DNA of 64,000 bases from Excoecaria cochinchinensis (GCA_947683425.1 CANTUQ010000031.1:5529001-5593000); one strand, 5' to 3'. Positions 22,389 to 35,149 are shown, counted from the stretch's first letter. The notes: generated by a model from the sequence alone, not told the origin. A program made the numbers and translations.

Positions 22389-23544
22389 TCATAGATCGGA
22401 TGGTGGTGGTGGTGGGGGAAAGTGTGCATTAAATCTGGAGGTCAAAGACGCCAGGCCATAGAGCACTTGCTCCATCTGAGATTGGAGCTCAGTCTGGGTA
22501 GCGGAAATACTATCCATCCGCTCCATCAGAGCGTCTTTTTGCGCTTGCCCAAACTGTTGGGGTGCTTGTGCAGGGGGACCCTGTGGCTCAGCCTCTTCAC
22601 CCGCCTCCTGTGGCAGTCCGCCTAAACCTCGCTCCACCCCTGCAGATATTCATCTCTGGTAGACAACTGGTATCCATCTGCGGTGGTGTCATCTTTGATT
22701 AGCACTTTCATGTTTCGAAGCATCTTGTCATCAATGACTGGAATGGAAGATAAAAATTTGCCCCTGCCAAAGTCATGATGAACCCTCTTGGCTAGCAAAG
22801 TGACAAAACCTCCCAGCGCTACTTTCCTCACCTTCCTCGGGTGCCACTGCATTTCTTCTAATTTGTGCCAGAAATGGGTAGCACCATTGATCCGAACACC
22901 CCTTACCATGCAGGTAAGAAAAAGGGCTTCGGGCAGGTTCACCTGACCTGCGGAATCTACATGACTTAGAAGAGACAGGGAGAAGAAACGATGGATGATT
23001 TGCAATAAATGATCAGCCAAATGATGGGCCTTCGTCTTCCCTGAGACATACATGGTGGCAGTGGCGGGGTCTCTAATGGTAGCCCAAGTAGTGTCTTTAT
23101 CATAGTCGTCGAAAGCATCGTGGGCGCGTGGTGGAAAACCCAGAATTTCTGAAAATTCATGAAAAGACATGTTATACTGCGTGCCCTCTAACCAAAATGA
23201 AACTTTACCTGGATCCTGGGCCAAGTTGCGACCAGGTGTACAAGTGACTGTGGATATGAAATATCTGGTCAAGTTCGGGTAGACTTTCTCTTGGATTGAG
23301 AAGACCCGTTCCCACCCGATGTTCGCAATTAGGTGCTGCACTTGATTTTTGATCCCGAGCTTCTGCAGCAAGTCAAAATCCAGATAGGTGGTGGGGACGT
23401 AAATGCATTTCGTGAATAGAGCATATGGCACTCTCTTTGGTACCGGTACCCACTTCGGGACCTTTGAAATGTCCATGGAATCTTGACTTGGTGGTTGGCT
23501 GGTCGAGCTAGAAGCAGATGCTGTACTCTTTCTTTTGGGAGCCA
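22389..23544 (-). pseudogene. Athila A env-like (Athila ORF1-type) protein, coding exon
   Basis: Minus-strand frame from 23544, reading (A)TGGCTCCCAAAAGAAAG after splicing, i.e. MAPKRK. It encodes a Ser-rich, basic N-terminus, the core FWLEGTQYNMSFHEFSEILGFP-like block (split here by position only), WATIRDPATATMYV, HHLADHLLQIIHRFFSLS and STRDEYL. A frameshift near 22640 moves the C-terminal region to another frame (22389-22637), which has a coiled-coil-like stretch and ends FPPPPPP. The homologous Athila C protein reads this region in one frame. It belongs to the plant retrotransposon ORF1/putative transposon protein family of unknown function. Confidence 0.82.
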
Positions 23545-24208
23545 CTACATAAAGAAGCAATTGGCCACAATCAAATACAACATGCAAAAATTCATCCCAA
23601 CAATGCAATTATCACAACCTCTACTCACAAAGATACATGGATTTAACCAAATGATAGCAAGTTACTAACAAGTGTAAAATGCATCACCCTTATAAAAACT
23701 AGTAAGCATGATGGTCATTTAATTTAGCATTCCAAATGGTAACAACAATGTGGCTAAATCTGTAAATCCGTTCATAGAAACATTTTATCGAACAGTTGGT
23801 GTGCAGCATGTAAACTCATTGGAAAGAACAAGCACTGTCAGAAATTGAATCGCGAGATTGCAATCACAACAAGTTGACATCAGAATCAAGAAAGTAAAGA
23901 TGGATAATTCCCAATGCAATCCAAGAATTCAAGTCAAAACATCAACTATTCAATACCCAGATAAAGCCCTAAACCATTGACCGCCCCTCAATTTGAACAT
24001 TCATAGATATAAAGAGAAAAAGGGAAGGTAGGAATAAGGGTTTCACACGAGATTGTGATCCTTTAGAAACTAAACCCAAATGTGAAAATTTTCAGGATCA
24101 GGGAATACGCAACGATGGGGAAAGAAAAATAAAATAAAATAATGTGAGAATAGAAATTAAAACAAAAGAAATTAAATCAACATAAAATAGAAGAGAAAAG
24201 AAACTTAC
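23545..24208 (-). other. Leader intron of the Athila A env-like gene
   Basis: Donor CTACAA|GTAAGT (intron starts 24208) and acceptor TTATGTAG|TGGC (ends 23545), 664 bp, AT-rich. Joining places the last A of exon 1 next to TG of exon 2, giving CAATGGCT, a good plant start context. No ATG is visible in the roughly 140 bp of exon 1 upstream. Athila B has the same arrangement. Confidence 0.68.
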
Positions 24209-24350
24209 TTGTAGTGAAATCGCAAAGAATGGAACGCTAGAGAGAGAAAAAGAACAATTCGAGAGCAGGAGATTAAGTTATGCAGGGGAGAGAATGATCG
24301 CTGTTTGTGAGAGAGTGAGAAAAAAAAGAACGAAACTGGAGAATGTATGT
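24209..24350 (-). other. Putative non-coding exon 1 of the Athila A env-like gene
   Basis: Pyrimidine-rich on the minus strand and without ATG, lying between the dyad array (24370-24693) and the predicted donor. The transcription start is unknown, so the right boundary is approximate. Confidence 0.45.
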
Positions 24351-24369
24351 TTTAAAATTTTTCGCTGGG

Positions 24370-24693
24370 TCACGGTGGTAACCAAATGGTTGTCACCGTG
24401 ACGTACTTAAAAATTGTATTCCAGAATCAAACCGCCAATATGTCACGGTGGCAACCAATATCGTTGCGACCGTGACATACCACTCTCTGAAAACAGAAGC
24501 AAAACTTGCACATGTCACGGTCACAATGAATTGCATTATCACCGTGACATGTTCAATTTTAAAAACAGAATGTAACTTGCCTTGTGGTCATGGTCACAAT
24601 GAAAATCATTGTCACCGTGACATGTGCATCTACCAGAATCCAGAATGCATCCTCCTTTGGTCACGGTCACAATTAAATTCATTGTGACCGTGA
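24370..24693. repeat. Five TCACGGT dyads upstream of the Athila A env-like gene
   Basis: Dyads at 24370-24401, 24443-24475, 24515-24547, 24588-24620 and 24661-24693, a period of 72-73 bp. Arms match the LTR array of the same element. Spacers carry a CAGAA core (ACAGAAGC, ACAGAATG, CCAGAATG). They lie just upstream of exon 1, where a promoter is expected. Confidence 0.9.
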
Positions 24694-24913
24694 CCACCTG
24701 CACACTTGCACAAATTCATCAAATTTTCTAATTCTCTTTATACAATTGTTTTGAACCTTCTCCAACAAAATATAATTTCTCTTCTTAAACATAAAATGTA
24801 CAAAATGGAACAAGATTAACTTCCTAAACAAAATACCATTAAATGATAAAGAGAAACAAAGATAAGAAGTAGTTCTGCATTTAACAAGTCCGCAGCTGGA
24901 CTTTTAAAACCCG

Positions 24914-26134
24914 TCAAGGATCCGAAAGAGGGACGATTGTAGAAGCATTATCAAACGAAGATGTAAAATAAGGCTTCACACGATGTCCATTGACCTTGAA
25001 TTCTGTCTCACCCCTCGGGTGTTTCAGCGTTACCACTCCAAACTTGTCCACAGCCACTATTTGATATGGTCCCTTCCACCTTGACTTCAACTTACCAGGG
25101 AATAATCGCAGCCTACTGTCATAAAGAAGTACATGCATCCCAGGCACAAATTCCTTCCTAACTAACTTCCGATCATGCCGCTTCTTGGTGATGTCCTTAT
25201 ATTTCATGGCATGATCATAAGCCCAGAATCGGTGCTCCTCAAGTTCATTCAGCTGCAGAGATCTGCACTTTCCTGCATTCTCAAGGTCAAAATTTAGAAA
25301 TTTGGTAGCCCAATAGGCTTTATGCTCTAATTCCACTGGGAGGTGACAGGACTTCCCATAAACCAGCCTAAAGGGAGACATCCCTATTGGTGTCTTGAAT
25401 GCTGTCCTATAGGCCCATAAAGCATCATCTAACTTAAGGTACCAATCTTTCCTAGAGGAATTTACCGTCTTTTCTAAAATGGCCTTTAATTCCCTATTTA
25501 ACACTTCCACTTGACCATTAGCCTGAGCATGATATGGGGTCGTGACTTTATGCCTAACGCCAAATTTCTTTAATAAAGCATTGAATTGGTGATTAACAAA
25601 ATGTTTACCACCATCGCTTATAATGGCTCTAGGAGCTCCATAACGGGTAAAAATATTTTTTCTTAAAAATTCTAACACAATTCTTGCATCACAAGTCCTG
25701 GTAGCTACAGCTTCAACCCATTTACTAACATAATCCACTGTGACCAGAATATATTCAAACCCGTACGAAACTGGAAAAGGTCCCATGAAATCTATTCCCC
25801 AAACATCGAATAATTCAACCTCAAGCACATTAGTTAAGGGCATCTCATCACGCTTGGATATGTTTCCTACCCTTTGGCATCTATCACAACTTTTCACATA
25901 AAATTGGACATCTTTAAACATTGTTGGCCAATAAAAACCAGAAGACAGAATTTTCATTACCGTTCTATTCGGCCCATGATGTCCACCAACTTCTCCACTG
26001 TGACAAGCTGTGATGATTGCACTGGTCTCCGCATTTGAGATGCACCATCTTAACACTTGGTCAGCGCATAATTTGAAAAGGTAGGGATCATCCCATATGT
26101 AGTGTCTCACATCCGCATGCAATTTCTTCTTTTG
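24914..26134 (-). pseudogene. Athila A integrase
   Basis: Open over about 400 codons. The zinc-binding module runs from CHSGEVGGHHGPNRT to CDRCQRVG. The catalytic core has WGIDFMGPFP, SDGGKHFVNHQF and YHAQANGQVEVLNRELK, so Asp, Asp and Glu are present with D,D35E-like spacing. The C-terminal part has SRWKGPYQIV and ends in the VNGHRVKPYF segment. The link to RNase H is broken by a TAG at about 26132-26134, where Athila B has Gln. Confidence 0.9.
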
Positions 26135-26536
26135 CTACCATGAAAAATCCTTTGGCATAAAACCTCCTGCAAGAAAATTAGCGATATTAGCAAACCAAGG
26201 GACAGAATTTTCACAGGAAAATACAGCACAAATATGCTCATCGGGAAATAAATCTAAAATTTCCCCTTTTTCAATACGATCATTTTCCAATCTGGATAGA
26301 TGATCTCCCACAAAATTCTTAGCACCCTTCTTATCCTTAATTTGCAAATCGAATTCCTGCAATAAAAGCACCCATCGAGTCAGCCTCGGTTTTGATTCCT
26401 TCTTTGCAAATAAATGCCTCAAGGCTGCATGATCCGACCACACCACCACTTTTACACCTAGCAAATACGGCCTGAACTTTTCAAAAGCATACACTATTGC
26501 CAGAAGTTCTTTCTCTGTGGTGGTGTAATTTACTTA
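26135..26536 (-). pseudogene. Athila A RNase H C-terminal part and connector
   Basis: Encodes YAFEKFRPYLLG, VVWSDHAALRHLFAKKESKPRL and the connector ending GGFMPKDFSW. It is bounded by TAA at 26534-26536 (Gln in Athila B) and TAG at the integrase side. Together these separate RT/RNase H from integrase. Confidence 0.85.
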
Positions 26537-29437
26537 TGCTCCTGTCAAAGTGTGACTAGCATAATATATTGCATAAAAAATCTTATCTCTTCGTTGTCCA
26601 AGCACTGCCCCTATTGCAAAGTCACTAGCATCACACATTAGTTCGAACGGCAAATTCCAATCCGGAGATATAATCACCGGAGCTGAAATAAGTCGTTTCT
26701 TTAAAGTTTTAAAGGCTAACATACATGCACTATCAAAAACAAAAGGAGTATCTTTCATAAGTAAATTAGACAAGGGTTTTGCAATTTTTAAAAAATCTTT
26801 AATAAAATGCCTGTAAAACCCCGCATGTCCTAAAAAACTCCTTATGCCCTTAACATTTGTCGGAGGTGGTAATTTTTCAATTACTTCAACTTTGGCCTTA
26901 TCTACCTCTATCTCATTCTCTGAAATTTTATGTCCTAGCACTATGCCCTCTCTCACCATAAAATGGCATTTTTCCCAATTCAATACCAGGTTAGTCTTTT
27001 CACACCTCCCTAGTACTAGATCAAGATGCTGTAAACAGCTCTCAAAATCAACCCCATATATGGTGAAATCATCCATGAATACTTGCATAAATTTTTCTAT
27101 AAAATCATGGAAAATGGCCATCATACACCGCTGAAACGTAGCCGGTGCATTACATAACCCAAAAGGCATTCTCCTATATGCAAATGTGCCATATGGGCAG
27201 GTAAAGGTCGTTTTCTCCTGATCCTCAGGGTCTATTGGAATTTGCATATATCCCAAATACCCATCTAAAAAACAGTAAAACCTATTACCCGCTAACCTCT
27301 CTAACATTTGGTCAATAAAAGGCAAAGGGAAATGGTCCTTCCTAGTGGCATTATTTAACCGCCTGAAATCAATGCAGACTCTCCAACCCGTAACTGTACG
27401 AGTTGGAATTAACTCATCTAGTTCATTCTTTACCACTGTCATTCCCCCCTTTTTAGGCACACATTGCACAGGGCTTACCCACTTACTGTCAGAGATAGGG
27501 TAGATAATACCTGAGTCTAGGAGTTTAAGTACCTCCTTCTTCACTACCTCTTGCATGACTGGATTGAATCGCCGTTGAGGCTGAGCTACCGGCTTGCACT
27601 CCTCCTCCATTGGGATCCTATGTGTACAGTAGCTTGGGTCAATCCCCTTCAAATCTGAGGTCTTCCAGCCAATGGCTCCCTTGTGCTTTTTTAGCACCTC
27701 TAGCAGCATCGTCTCTTCTGCACCTGACAACAAAGAAGAAATGATTACTGGTTTACTCTCATTTTCTAAAAACACATATTTCAAGTGAGAGGAAAGAGGT
27801 TTAAGTTCAGAATTTGAATCCCCCTCTTTAGGATCAATTTTCTCCTTGTTGTCTTCTATCTCCACACTTGCTATATCTTGTCCCCTCATCTCTTCTTCAC
27901 ATTCTTCTCCCTCCACTGAATGTAACAGACACTTATTTTCTGAATCAGCTCCCAATTCTTTTTCTTGTACTTCCTCCACACAATCATCTATTACATCCAT
28001 AAAATATATAGACTCTTTCACATCACCAAATGGGTATTTTTGAGCCTTGTTCATATCTACCACCAACTCCTCACCATTAAACCTTAGGGTAACCATTTGA
28101 CCATTAACATCGATCAACCCCTTGGCGGTATTTAAAAATGGCCTCCCCACAATTAATGGCACCTTGTGGTCTTCTTCCATCTCCATTACCACAAAGTCCA
28201 CTGGAAAAATAAATTTCCCCACTTTCACTAGCAGATCCTCAATCACTCCCTTTGGTCTCCTCACGAACCTGTCTGCTAGTTGGAGTCGCATTCCTGTCTC
28301 CCTAAGCTCTCCAAGATTCAGCTTCCTGCATATAGAATAAGGCATTAAATTTATGCTTGCACCCAGATCACATAAAGCATTACCGTAAAAATCTTCACCA
28401 ATAGCACAAGGAAGAGTAAAGCTACCTGGATCTTCCAGTTTCTCAGGAATCTTGTTCATAATAATAGCACTGCAATTTTCTGTTAGTTGTACAGTTTCAT
28501 GCCCTTCTAATTTCTTTTTATTAGAACAGAGTTCTTTCATGAATTTAGCATAGTTAGGCATATGAGCTAAAGCTTCAGCAAATGGTAAATTTATGTGCAG
28601 TTTCTTAAACATCTCTAGAAACCTAGCTTTTTGCTCATTTTTCTTTTCCTGTCTAGCAATAGCAGGAAATGGCAGTTTATTAATATCAAGATCCTCTATC
28701 TTAGGATTCACTATACTCTTTCCCTTGTCACTTTTAGGAGCATTGGCATTAACTTCTAACTTAGATTTAGAGTTACTTACCGTCCGTGTCGGCTCCTCCT
28801 TTTCTGATAAAAGATTTTTACCTTGATCCTTTCTCGGTTCCACTTCCTTACCACTCCTCAGTGTAATTGCCTTAGCCTCCTCTTTTGGATTCCGGTCTAC
28901 ATTTGAAGGAAATGTTCCTGGTTGCCTCTGGGACATAGAATTTGCAAGCTGTCCCACTTGAGTCTCCAAATTTCTTATGGAGGCATCCTGGTTCCGGTTC
29001 CACTGCTCTTGAGACTTCCATCTAGACTCTTGATTTACCATGAATTGCTGTTGGTTATTCATAAACTGCTGTTGACTGTTAATGAATGTAGCCAACATGT
29101 CTTCCAGATTTGGCTTTCTCTCTTGAACGGGTGGCCTGGGTTGATAACCCGGTGGGTGATACTGCTGCCCTTCGTTCTGAGGAGGTGGATATGGTGGTTG
29201 ATATGGCTGCCCGTGGTTTTGATGGATGTTTTGGTTGAAGGGAGCTCTTACTTGTGGATTAGAGGATGAAGCATTTGGATTTCCATCTTTCCAGGAGAAA
29301 TTTGGATGATTTCTCCATCCCGGGTTATACGTGTTACTGTAAGGGTCATTCCTTCTGAAATCTCCCACAGCATTGACATCACCTATTGCTCCTCCACTTT
29401 CTTGCCCACCTTGCTCCTGTTCATACCATCCACTCTC
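26537..29437 (-). pseudogene. Athila A gag C-terminus, protease, RT and RNase H N-terminus
   Basis: One long frame. It begins within gag (NPGWRNHPNFSWKDGN, then Gln/Pro-rich), followed by protease with CDLGASINLMPYS and LIVGRPFLNTA, then RT with VCIDFRRLNNATRKDHFPLP, RRMPFGLCNAPATFQRCM and the catalytic FMDDFTIYG, then RNase H starting CDASDFAIGAVLGQ. All key residues are present. It is closed upstream by a TAA near 29438 (Gln in Athila B) and downstream by the TAA at 26534-26536. Confidence 0.9.
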
Positions 29438-30391
29438 TTAGCCCACAGCAGCTACATTCTGCACTTTCAAACTACTCATCTCCTTCCTCATAGACTGCAT
29501 TTGTGCCTTCAGCATCGATACCTCATCCACAGCATGTATCCCCTGTCTTCTCGGAACTGTCCTAGGATTAGACCATTGAGCATCATTAGCTGCCATTTCA
29601 TCCAGTAATTGAAAAGCTTCCTCTGGTAACCTATTCATAAATGACCCTCCTGATGAAGCATCTAATAAGGATCTTGTCTGTGGTGTAACCCCAGAATAAA
29701 AAGTGGTCATCAAATGGTAAATTGCTATCTCATGGTATGGACAGCTTCTCAACAATCTTCTAAACCTTTCCCATGCTTCATGAAAGGGCTCCTCACTCAT
29801 CTGACTAAAGCCTAATATACTATTTCTGATGTTCGCAGTCTTTGTGAGAGGGAAGAATCTCATCAAAAAATTTTCTTGCAACTGATCCCATGATCTAATT
29901 GACTGTCTAGGTAGCATTTGCAGCCATTCACGAGCTTTTCCAATCAATGTAAAAGGGAACAGCTTTAATCTTACCGCATCAGATGACACTCCAGGAATTT
30001 GAACCGTATCACTGATCTCTAAGAAAATGTCCAAATGTTGTGCAGGATCTTCGATATCTGAACTCGAAAACTGATTTCGCTGTACCATACTGATGGTGGC
30101 TGGTTTAAGTTCAAATTGCACTCCCCTTGGCAGCACAATTGTCCTATTATCTTCATTCCATCTTGGTACTGCATAGTCCCTTATTGTCCTCTGTCTCGGG
30201 ACCTCTTCTCTATAATTTCCCAGATTTTCATTTTATGCCCTCGGCACTTGTGCGTTCTCGGGAGGAACTTCACCAATAGGAAGAGGATTTTCTTCCATAT
30301 TATTATTTCTGTTGGCTCTTATTCGTTGGTGTAAAGTCCTCTTGATTTCAGGATCGTAGGGTGCGATTTGTTCCTGTCTTAAACTGCTCAT
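29438..30391 (-). pseudogene. Athila A gag N-terminal part
   Basis: Start ATG at 30389-30391 (MSSLRQ), homologous to MSRVRQ of Athila B. A TAA at 30233-30235 interrupts the N-terminal tail. The capsid-like region follows with LPRGVQFELKP, HLDIFLEISDTVQIPGV, KAREWLQMLPRQSI and EEPFHEAWERFRRLLRSCP, ending in a short coiled coil before the stop near 29438. Gag assembles the particle. Confidence 0.88.
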
Positions 30392-30504
30392 GCACCTTCA
30401 ACAACCACCTGAAAAGAATAAAAAATAAATAAAAATAAGATAAAATAAAATAAAAAAAAATAAAAACACACATAAGTAATAATCAAAACTTAAACAAACG
30501 CCAG
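30392..30504 (-). other. Short Athila A leader
   Basis: A/T-rich 110-bp leader between PBS and gag start. No motif beyond A-rich runs. Confidence 0.5.
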
Positions 30505-30522
30505 TCCCCGGCAACGGCGCCA
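30505..30522 (-). other. Athila A primer binding site
   Basis: Minus strand TGGCGCCGTTGCCGGGGA, preceded by a short T-run from the LTR end. This is the PBS type of Athila/Cyclops elements, reported (from memory) as complementary to tRNA-Asp. Confidence 0.85.
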
Positions 30523-30528
30523 AAAACT

Positions 30529-31921
30529 TGACACGATCTCAGCAAGTGTACTGAATCGACAAGTAATATAATGGAGTATTTTTAAGACTCCGAGTTATCG
30601 TACCCAAGAGACTGTGTGCGCAAGTAATGAAAATCAAATGTATGCTAAAGAATTCCTAATTATTGAATTGATTTAATTATGACTAAACTAAAACTAATAA
30701 ATTAATCGACTACTGTAATGGTTAAGCAAAAACAAATTAAAATGACAGTAAAACTAGCAAAGATAAAAAATAAATGAAAACAAGAAAAGATATCAATTTA
30801 TAAAAGCGTTGTTCAAGTTCACTCATCCACCCCTTACCCAAATATGAATAGAATCAATCTAAGAATCTTATATGAAAGAAATCGGGATAACCCTCTTAAC
30901 CCAAGCGTCCCATTCCGGAGCAAGCTATTCTAATCGCATAACGTCCCATTCCGGAGCAAGTCATACAACTAGCCTAATCACGGGTCTAAAATCCTAGGTT
31001 CGGTTTGCTTTCCCATTCCGGAGCCAAACATACCAAAACCTAATTATTTCACTTATCACTCAAACCTTAAATCATAACATCCTGTCCATTTAGATTCCCA
31101 TTCTGGAGCAGTCTAAACACCACAGCAAACATGATAGAAAATTCTGAGAATAGAATACAGTAATGGCATCCAATTAACAAATTCAATAACCAACATAAAC
31201 ATATGAAATAAATCATTCATCACATCTGGAAATTGAACTGAAAAACTAAATTCCATAAATAATCAATAAGAACCAGCAAAATAAACCAATCTTTCATACA
31301 TAAACTCAAAAGATGTTCATCATTCACATCATAGGTGTAGGAGATTCAGAGATCCCCAGAACAACTAAATGACTACTCAAAATCCATTACAAAATCAAAA
31401 GAATAAAAGAAAGAATAAACCCTGAAATTCATTGAGAAAATCCCGGTTGAATTGCTCGTCCTTCAATACTCTTCTTCAGATCTTCAATGGAGAAAAGAAA
31501 ACTAAAACTTCTGGAAAAACTCAGGACTAATAAACTCTTGAAATTAAACTATGAAACTACTGACAATTACTCTCAATTACTAATTGAAAACCCAAGGAAG
31601 AATGAAAATTAAAGTTTATAACCGAAGAATAACTCTCAACATCTCAGCTGCCAAAACTAATAACAAAAACTAACTAAAAATTTCGGAACCCTCGCCAAAT
31701 AGAAAGCTACGAATTTATATTTCCAGAGGGGTCACGGTGGCAATGGATTTGGTTGCCACCGTGAGCTATCGGGAATTTTAAATCCTTTTACGCACAGGAG
31801 AGGGGTCACGGTGACAATGGATTTCATTGTCACCGTGAGGTCTTCACAGTTTAGCTTCTGTCCAGGAAATAATTACGTCACGGTCACAATGAAATCCATT
31901 GTGACCGTGAGCTATGTGCTG
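30529..31921 (-). repeat. Athila A 5' LTR, larger portion
   Basis: Begins TGACACGATC at 30529 and runs to TGCTG (31917-31921), the target duplication of Athila B. It includes the roughly 944 bp missing from the 3' LTR, with several 'CCCATTCCGGAG' repeats at 30905-31110, a TATA-like box (TATAAAT, minus, 31713-31719) and three dyads from 31732. Confidence 0.88.
30905..31110. repeat. Dispersed CCCATTCCGGAG repeats in the Athila A LTR
   Basis: The phrase CCCATTCCGGAGC (one copy CCCATTCTGGAGC) occurs at about 30909, 30946, 31012 and 31098, each followed by a short AAG/CAA-type word. Athila B and C have a degenerate counterpart (CCATCCCGGATTNAG-type, e.g. 32393, 32465, 54838, 54922), so this is a family-level repeat downstream of the TATA-like box. 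Confidence 0.6.
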
Positions 31922-33487
31922 TGACGCGACCTCAGCAAGTGTACTGAATCGGCAAGTAATATAGTGATGTATAATTAAGACCACAAGTTATCGAACCCAA
32001 GGGACTGTGTTGTGTAAAATTTTAACAATTAAATGTATGCTAAAGAATTCCCAATTGTTTGATGTGATTAATTATTTAAGGTGAAAATTATTTACTGTAA
32101 TTGATAAAATAACTAATTAGAGAATATTAAACAGACTCAATACCAATACAGATTTGATGAAATAACTTAAAAGATCTTGTCAAGGAATACTCATCCTCCC
32201 CAACAGATCCATGTAAATGCTTTTAACTTATCAATAACATATGCAAATCAGTGAACAACCTAGCCTATACCATAGCCTGCCTTTCGGATCAAGCTTTTCT
32301 AAGATATGCACCTACCACCCTGGATTCAGCACATATGTTAGCATTGAAACAGGTCTCAAGTCCTAAGCTTAGATGATCCTACCATCCCGGATTAAGCTAT
32401 CAAAGCTCAATTATATTCTACAATTCTGAACATATTAAAATAGAGATCCACAGATTTAACTACCATCTCGGATTAATCAAACCGGTGAAAGTCGATAGAA
32501 ATAGAACAGAGTATGTGTAAGTTCATGAAATGAATATAATCAAAGATTATCACAGTAGATCAATCTTAAACTGGCATTAATTTCAATGACAAACAGATTT
32601 ATTCAGAGAAGATAAAACTGAAGCATATGCATAAATCAATCCACACAAAACATTTACATGGTTATTAGGGATTCAAAGCATCCCTTAACAAGAAAAGAAA
32701 CTACTCACTCATAATTGAAATAAAAACTGAATTAAATAGAGAGAAGTTGATATTACCCATTTGAGATCTGAAAATGAAATTCTTACAATAATAAAATTGA
32801 TGTTCTTTCCGTCTGATCTATTCTCAAAATTTCAAAAAGAAATAATAACCCCCTCCTATCTCTGATTATTCTCTCAGATTTAAAATAACAACAGCATAAA
32901 TTAAATTCTAAAACTATCTCAAAAAATCTAAATCTTCAGTTGCAGAAATAAATCTTTCTTTTTCGTTTCAGAAAAACCTCAACTCTCCCCGATCTGGTAT
33001 TCTTTCTGACTTTTTATTGCCAATGTTTTCATCGGTTGGTAAATGAGAAAAGGATTCTCTTCTTTTCTTCGGAAGTTTGGTGGAGTTTGAATTCATCCCA
33101 CATGACCAGTTGGTAAGAAAGTCATGAAAATGCATTGCCGTGTTGATTTTTCCATTTGTGAATGCATGGCCATGTGAAATTTTGCACTCCCGTGCATTAA
33201 GCAAATAACACTCACTTGGCCAAGTGAGAATTTGCACTCCCGTGCATTATGTAATTGCACTTTGTTCCATTTGACTTTCACAAATATGAGAATTTACCAA
33301 ATTATCCACAACTTAGCATTAAATCCTTTTTCCTTTATTTTAATCCTGAAAAATACCAAAATCAACAATTAAACTTTAAAAACATAAAATTAACTAATTC
33401 AACTATAATTCAACCAAATAAATACTAAATTAACTTAAATAAATAAATAAAAACACACTAAAAATATCATTAATTTCACAATTATCA
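31922..33487 (-). repeat. Athila B 3' LTR
   Basis: Begins TGACGCGACC at 31922 and ends ATTATCA at 33487, before the polypurine tract. Promoter-side features (minus sense) are the small dyads at 33165-33246 and a weak AATAAAAAG box at about 33011-33020. Confidence 0.93.
33165..33246. repeat. Short dyads in the Athila B LTR
   Basis: CATGGCCATG (33165-33174), TGCACTCCCGTGCA (33183-33196 and again 33233-33246) and CTCACTTGGCCAAGTGAG (33211-33228). They sit at the LTR position where Athila A has TCACGGT dyads and Athila C has ACACGGCGG dyads. The copy in the 5' LTR is at 44192-44273. Confidence 0.75.
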
Positions 33488-35149
33488 AATACCCCACACT
33501 TAGACTTTGCTCGCCCCGAGCAAATTAGAACAATCCAACTCCTCAAAATAATCAAACTGAAATAAAGAATCATGTAATTCAGAATCATGCTTAGCAATTT
33601 AACAAAAGCACTTAACAAAATTTCAACCACAATTAATTCAACAAGGCAAAATAAGTTAGTTTCTTTGTGTGTGTGCAAGACCAAAACATTTTAAGTATTT
33701 AAAAATCAAAACACCAATGCAACTCATAACCAAGCTTAGAATGAATGTACACTCAAGTGTACAAATAGTTTCGCACTTGAAACTCTAGAAACACCATAGG
33801 CCTCTCCTTTAGCACCGGAACCCGAAAGTCATCTCCGCTGAACAACTTAAAAACAAAACTTAGAATCACTTAGGTCTTTCAAAGGTTGTAATGGGGTTAA
33901 GGTATTAGTTATCAAAAAATGGATAAAAGATCAAACAATAAAATAGCCACTCTAAGATAAAATAGACTAACAATTCTAAAGTGTCTCCCATCAACTTATC
34001 AATATAGAACTCAACTTGTTTAACTTTTGATAATTCACAGCTCTTATGAGAGAAAAATATTTAAAATTTCTCACTTTCACAATTTATACCCTTTTTTAGA
34101 AGTCATTACTGATTGTCCCTTGTACGTACCCCACACTTAAGATTTTGCATTGCATATTATTTTGAATTTCAACTTCTTCTTCTTCTTCTTTTTTTTTTTT
34201 TTTTTTTTTTTTTTATGCTTACAGCAATACAACGATACTCTGGATAGTTACAAGATATAATTTCCACTATTATTTGACTTCAGCCATAATCCTTGAAAAT
34301 AACATTCTCACTATACCCATCAATCCTTTTTCTGTTAATCTACCCAATCCTAGAGTGGCAACTCTATAAAAGGTAGGCAAACGGCTTTTTAAGCTATATG
34401 GTAATTTGAACAGGTATAAAAAAATAAAAATTGACACGCTTTTAGCATATCTCATTAAGCTCAACTTGGCTAACAAGGATTAATGTATAAAAAGGGTAGG
34501 AAAATAGGACAAAATATGGTTAAACAAGAAAATATTGCCTAGATCACTTTCTAAGTTGAATTGAGTTGTTTGTATGCTTTGAAGGGTGATGAGGAAGGTT
34601 CTAGTGCTCTAACATTCCTTGCTCAACTATTTTATGCATTTTTTTTTTCTTTTTTGTTTAAAAACTGGTCTTTTGTGCTCAAAGAGTAGAAACTAGCAAA
34701 TATAAGTCAAGTTGAATATTAATCTAGCCAAAAATTCATTAAACAACATGTTTGTTCTCGTGCTAAGCAAAAATCCTTAATTGCACATTCTAAATTTAAG
34801 TTCGATATGTTCAATATTTGAGGAATAACAGGGGCAAACGAAGTTTTATTGTAAACTAAATGATAATCAGAAACTAATGTTATTTCTAAGCAAGACTAGA
34901 AAATTCTAAAGCAACTATCATCCATTACGCTAAGAGTAAAAGTTATTACAAAACTACAAAACATCAAATTAATAATAAAATTAATAATAAAATTAAAATA
35001 AAAACATCAAAATAAATAAACAGAATATAGATTCATGAACAATAAAGGGGTAAGATATGTTTACTTCCTGAACCAAAATTGAGCTTAACTGAACAAGCTC
35101 TACCCCCATCAAAAAAATTTTGTTGTCCACAGCAAATGTAGTAAGCCAT
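33488..35149 (-). other. Athila B 3' non-coding region with polypurine tract
   Basis: The tract at 33488-33502 reads TAAGTGTGGGGTATT on the minus strand. A second tract-like copy is at 34126-34140. Blocks conserved with A and C lie at about 33791-33846, 34345-34360 and 34581-34603. A T-run of over 30 bp is at about 34183-34214. No gene is supported. Confidence 0.75.

Noticed and set aside
27846..29608. Plus-strand open frames opposite Athila A gag-pol
   Set aside because: Shadows of the coding strand; none has recognisable domains or is kept intact in Athila B.
32968..33281. Small minus-strand frames in the Athila B LTR (repeated at 43995-44308)
   Set aside because: Present twice only because the LTR is duplicated. 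Short, with no family resemblance, and overlapping the dyads.
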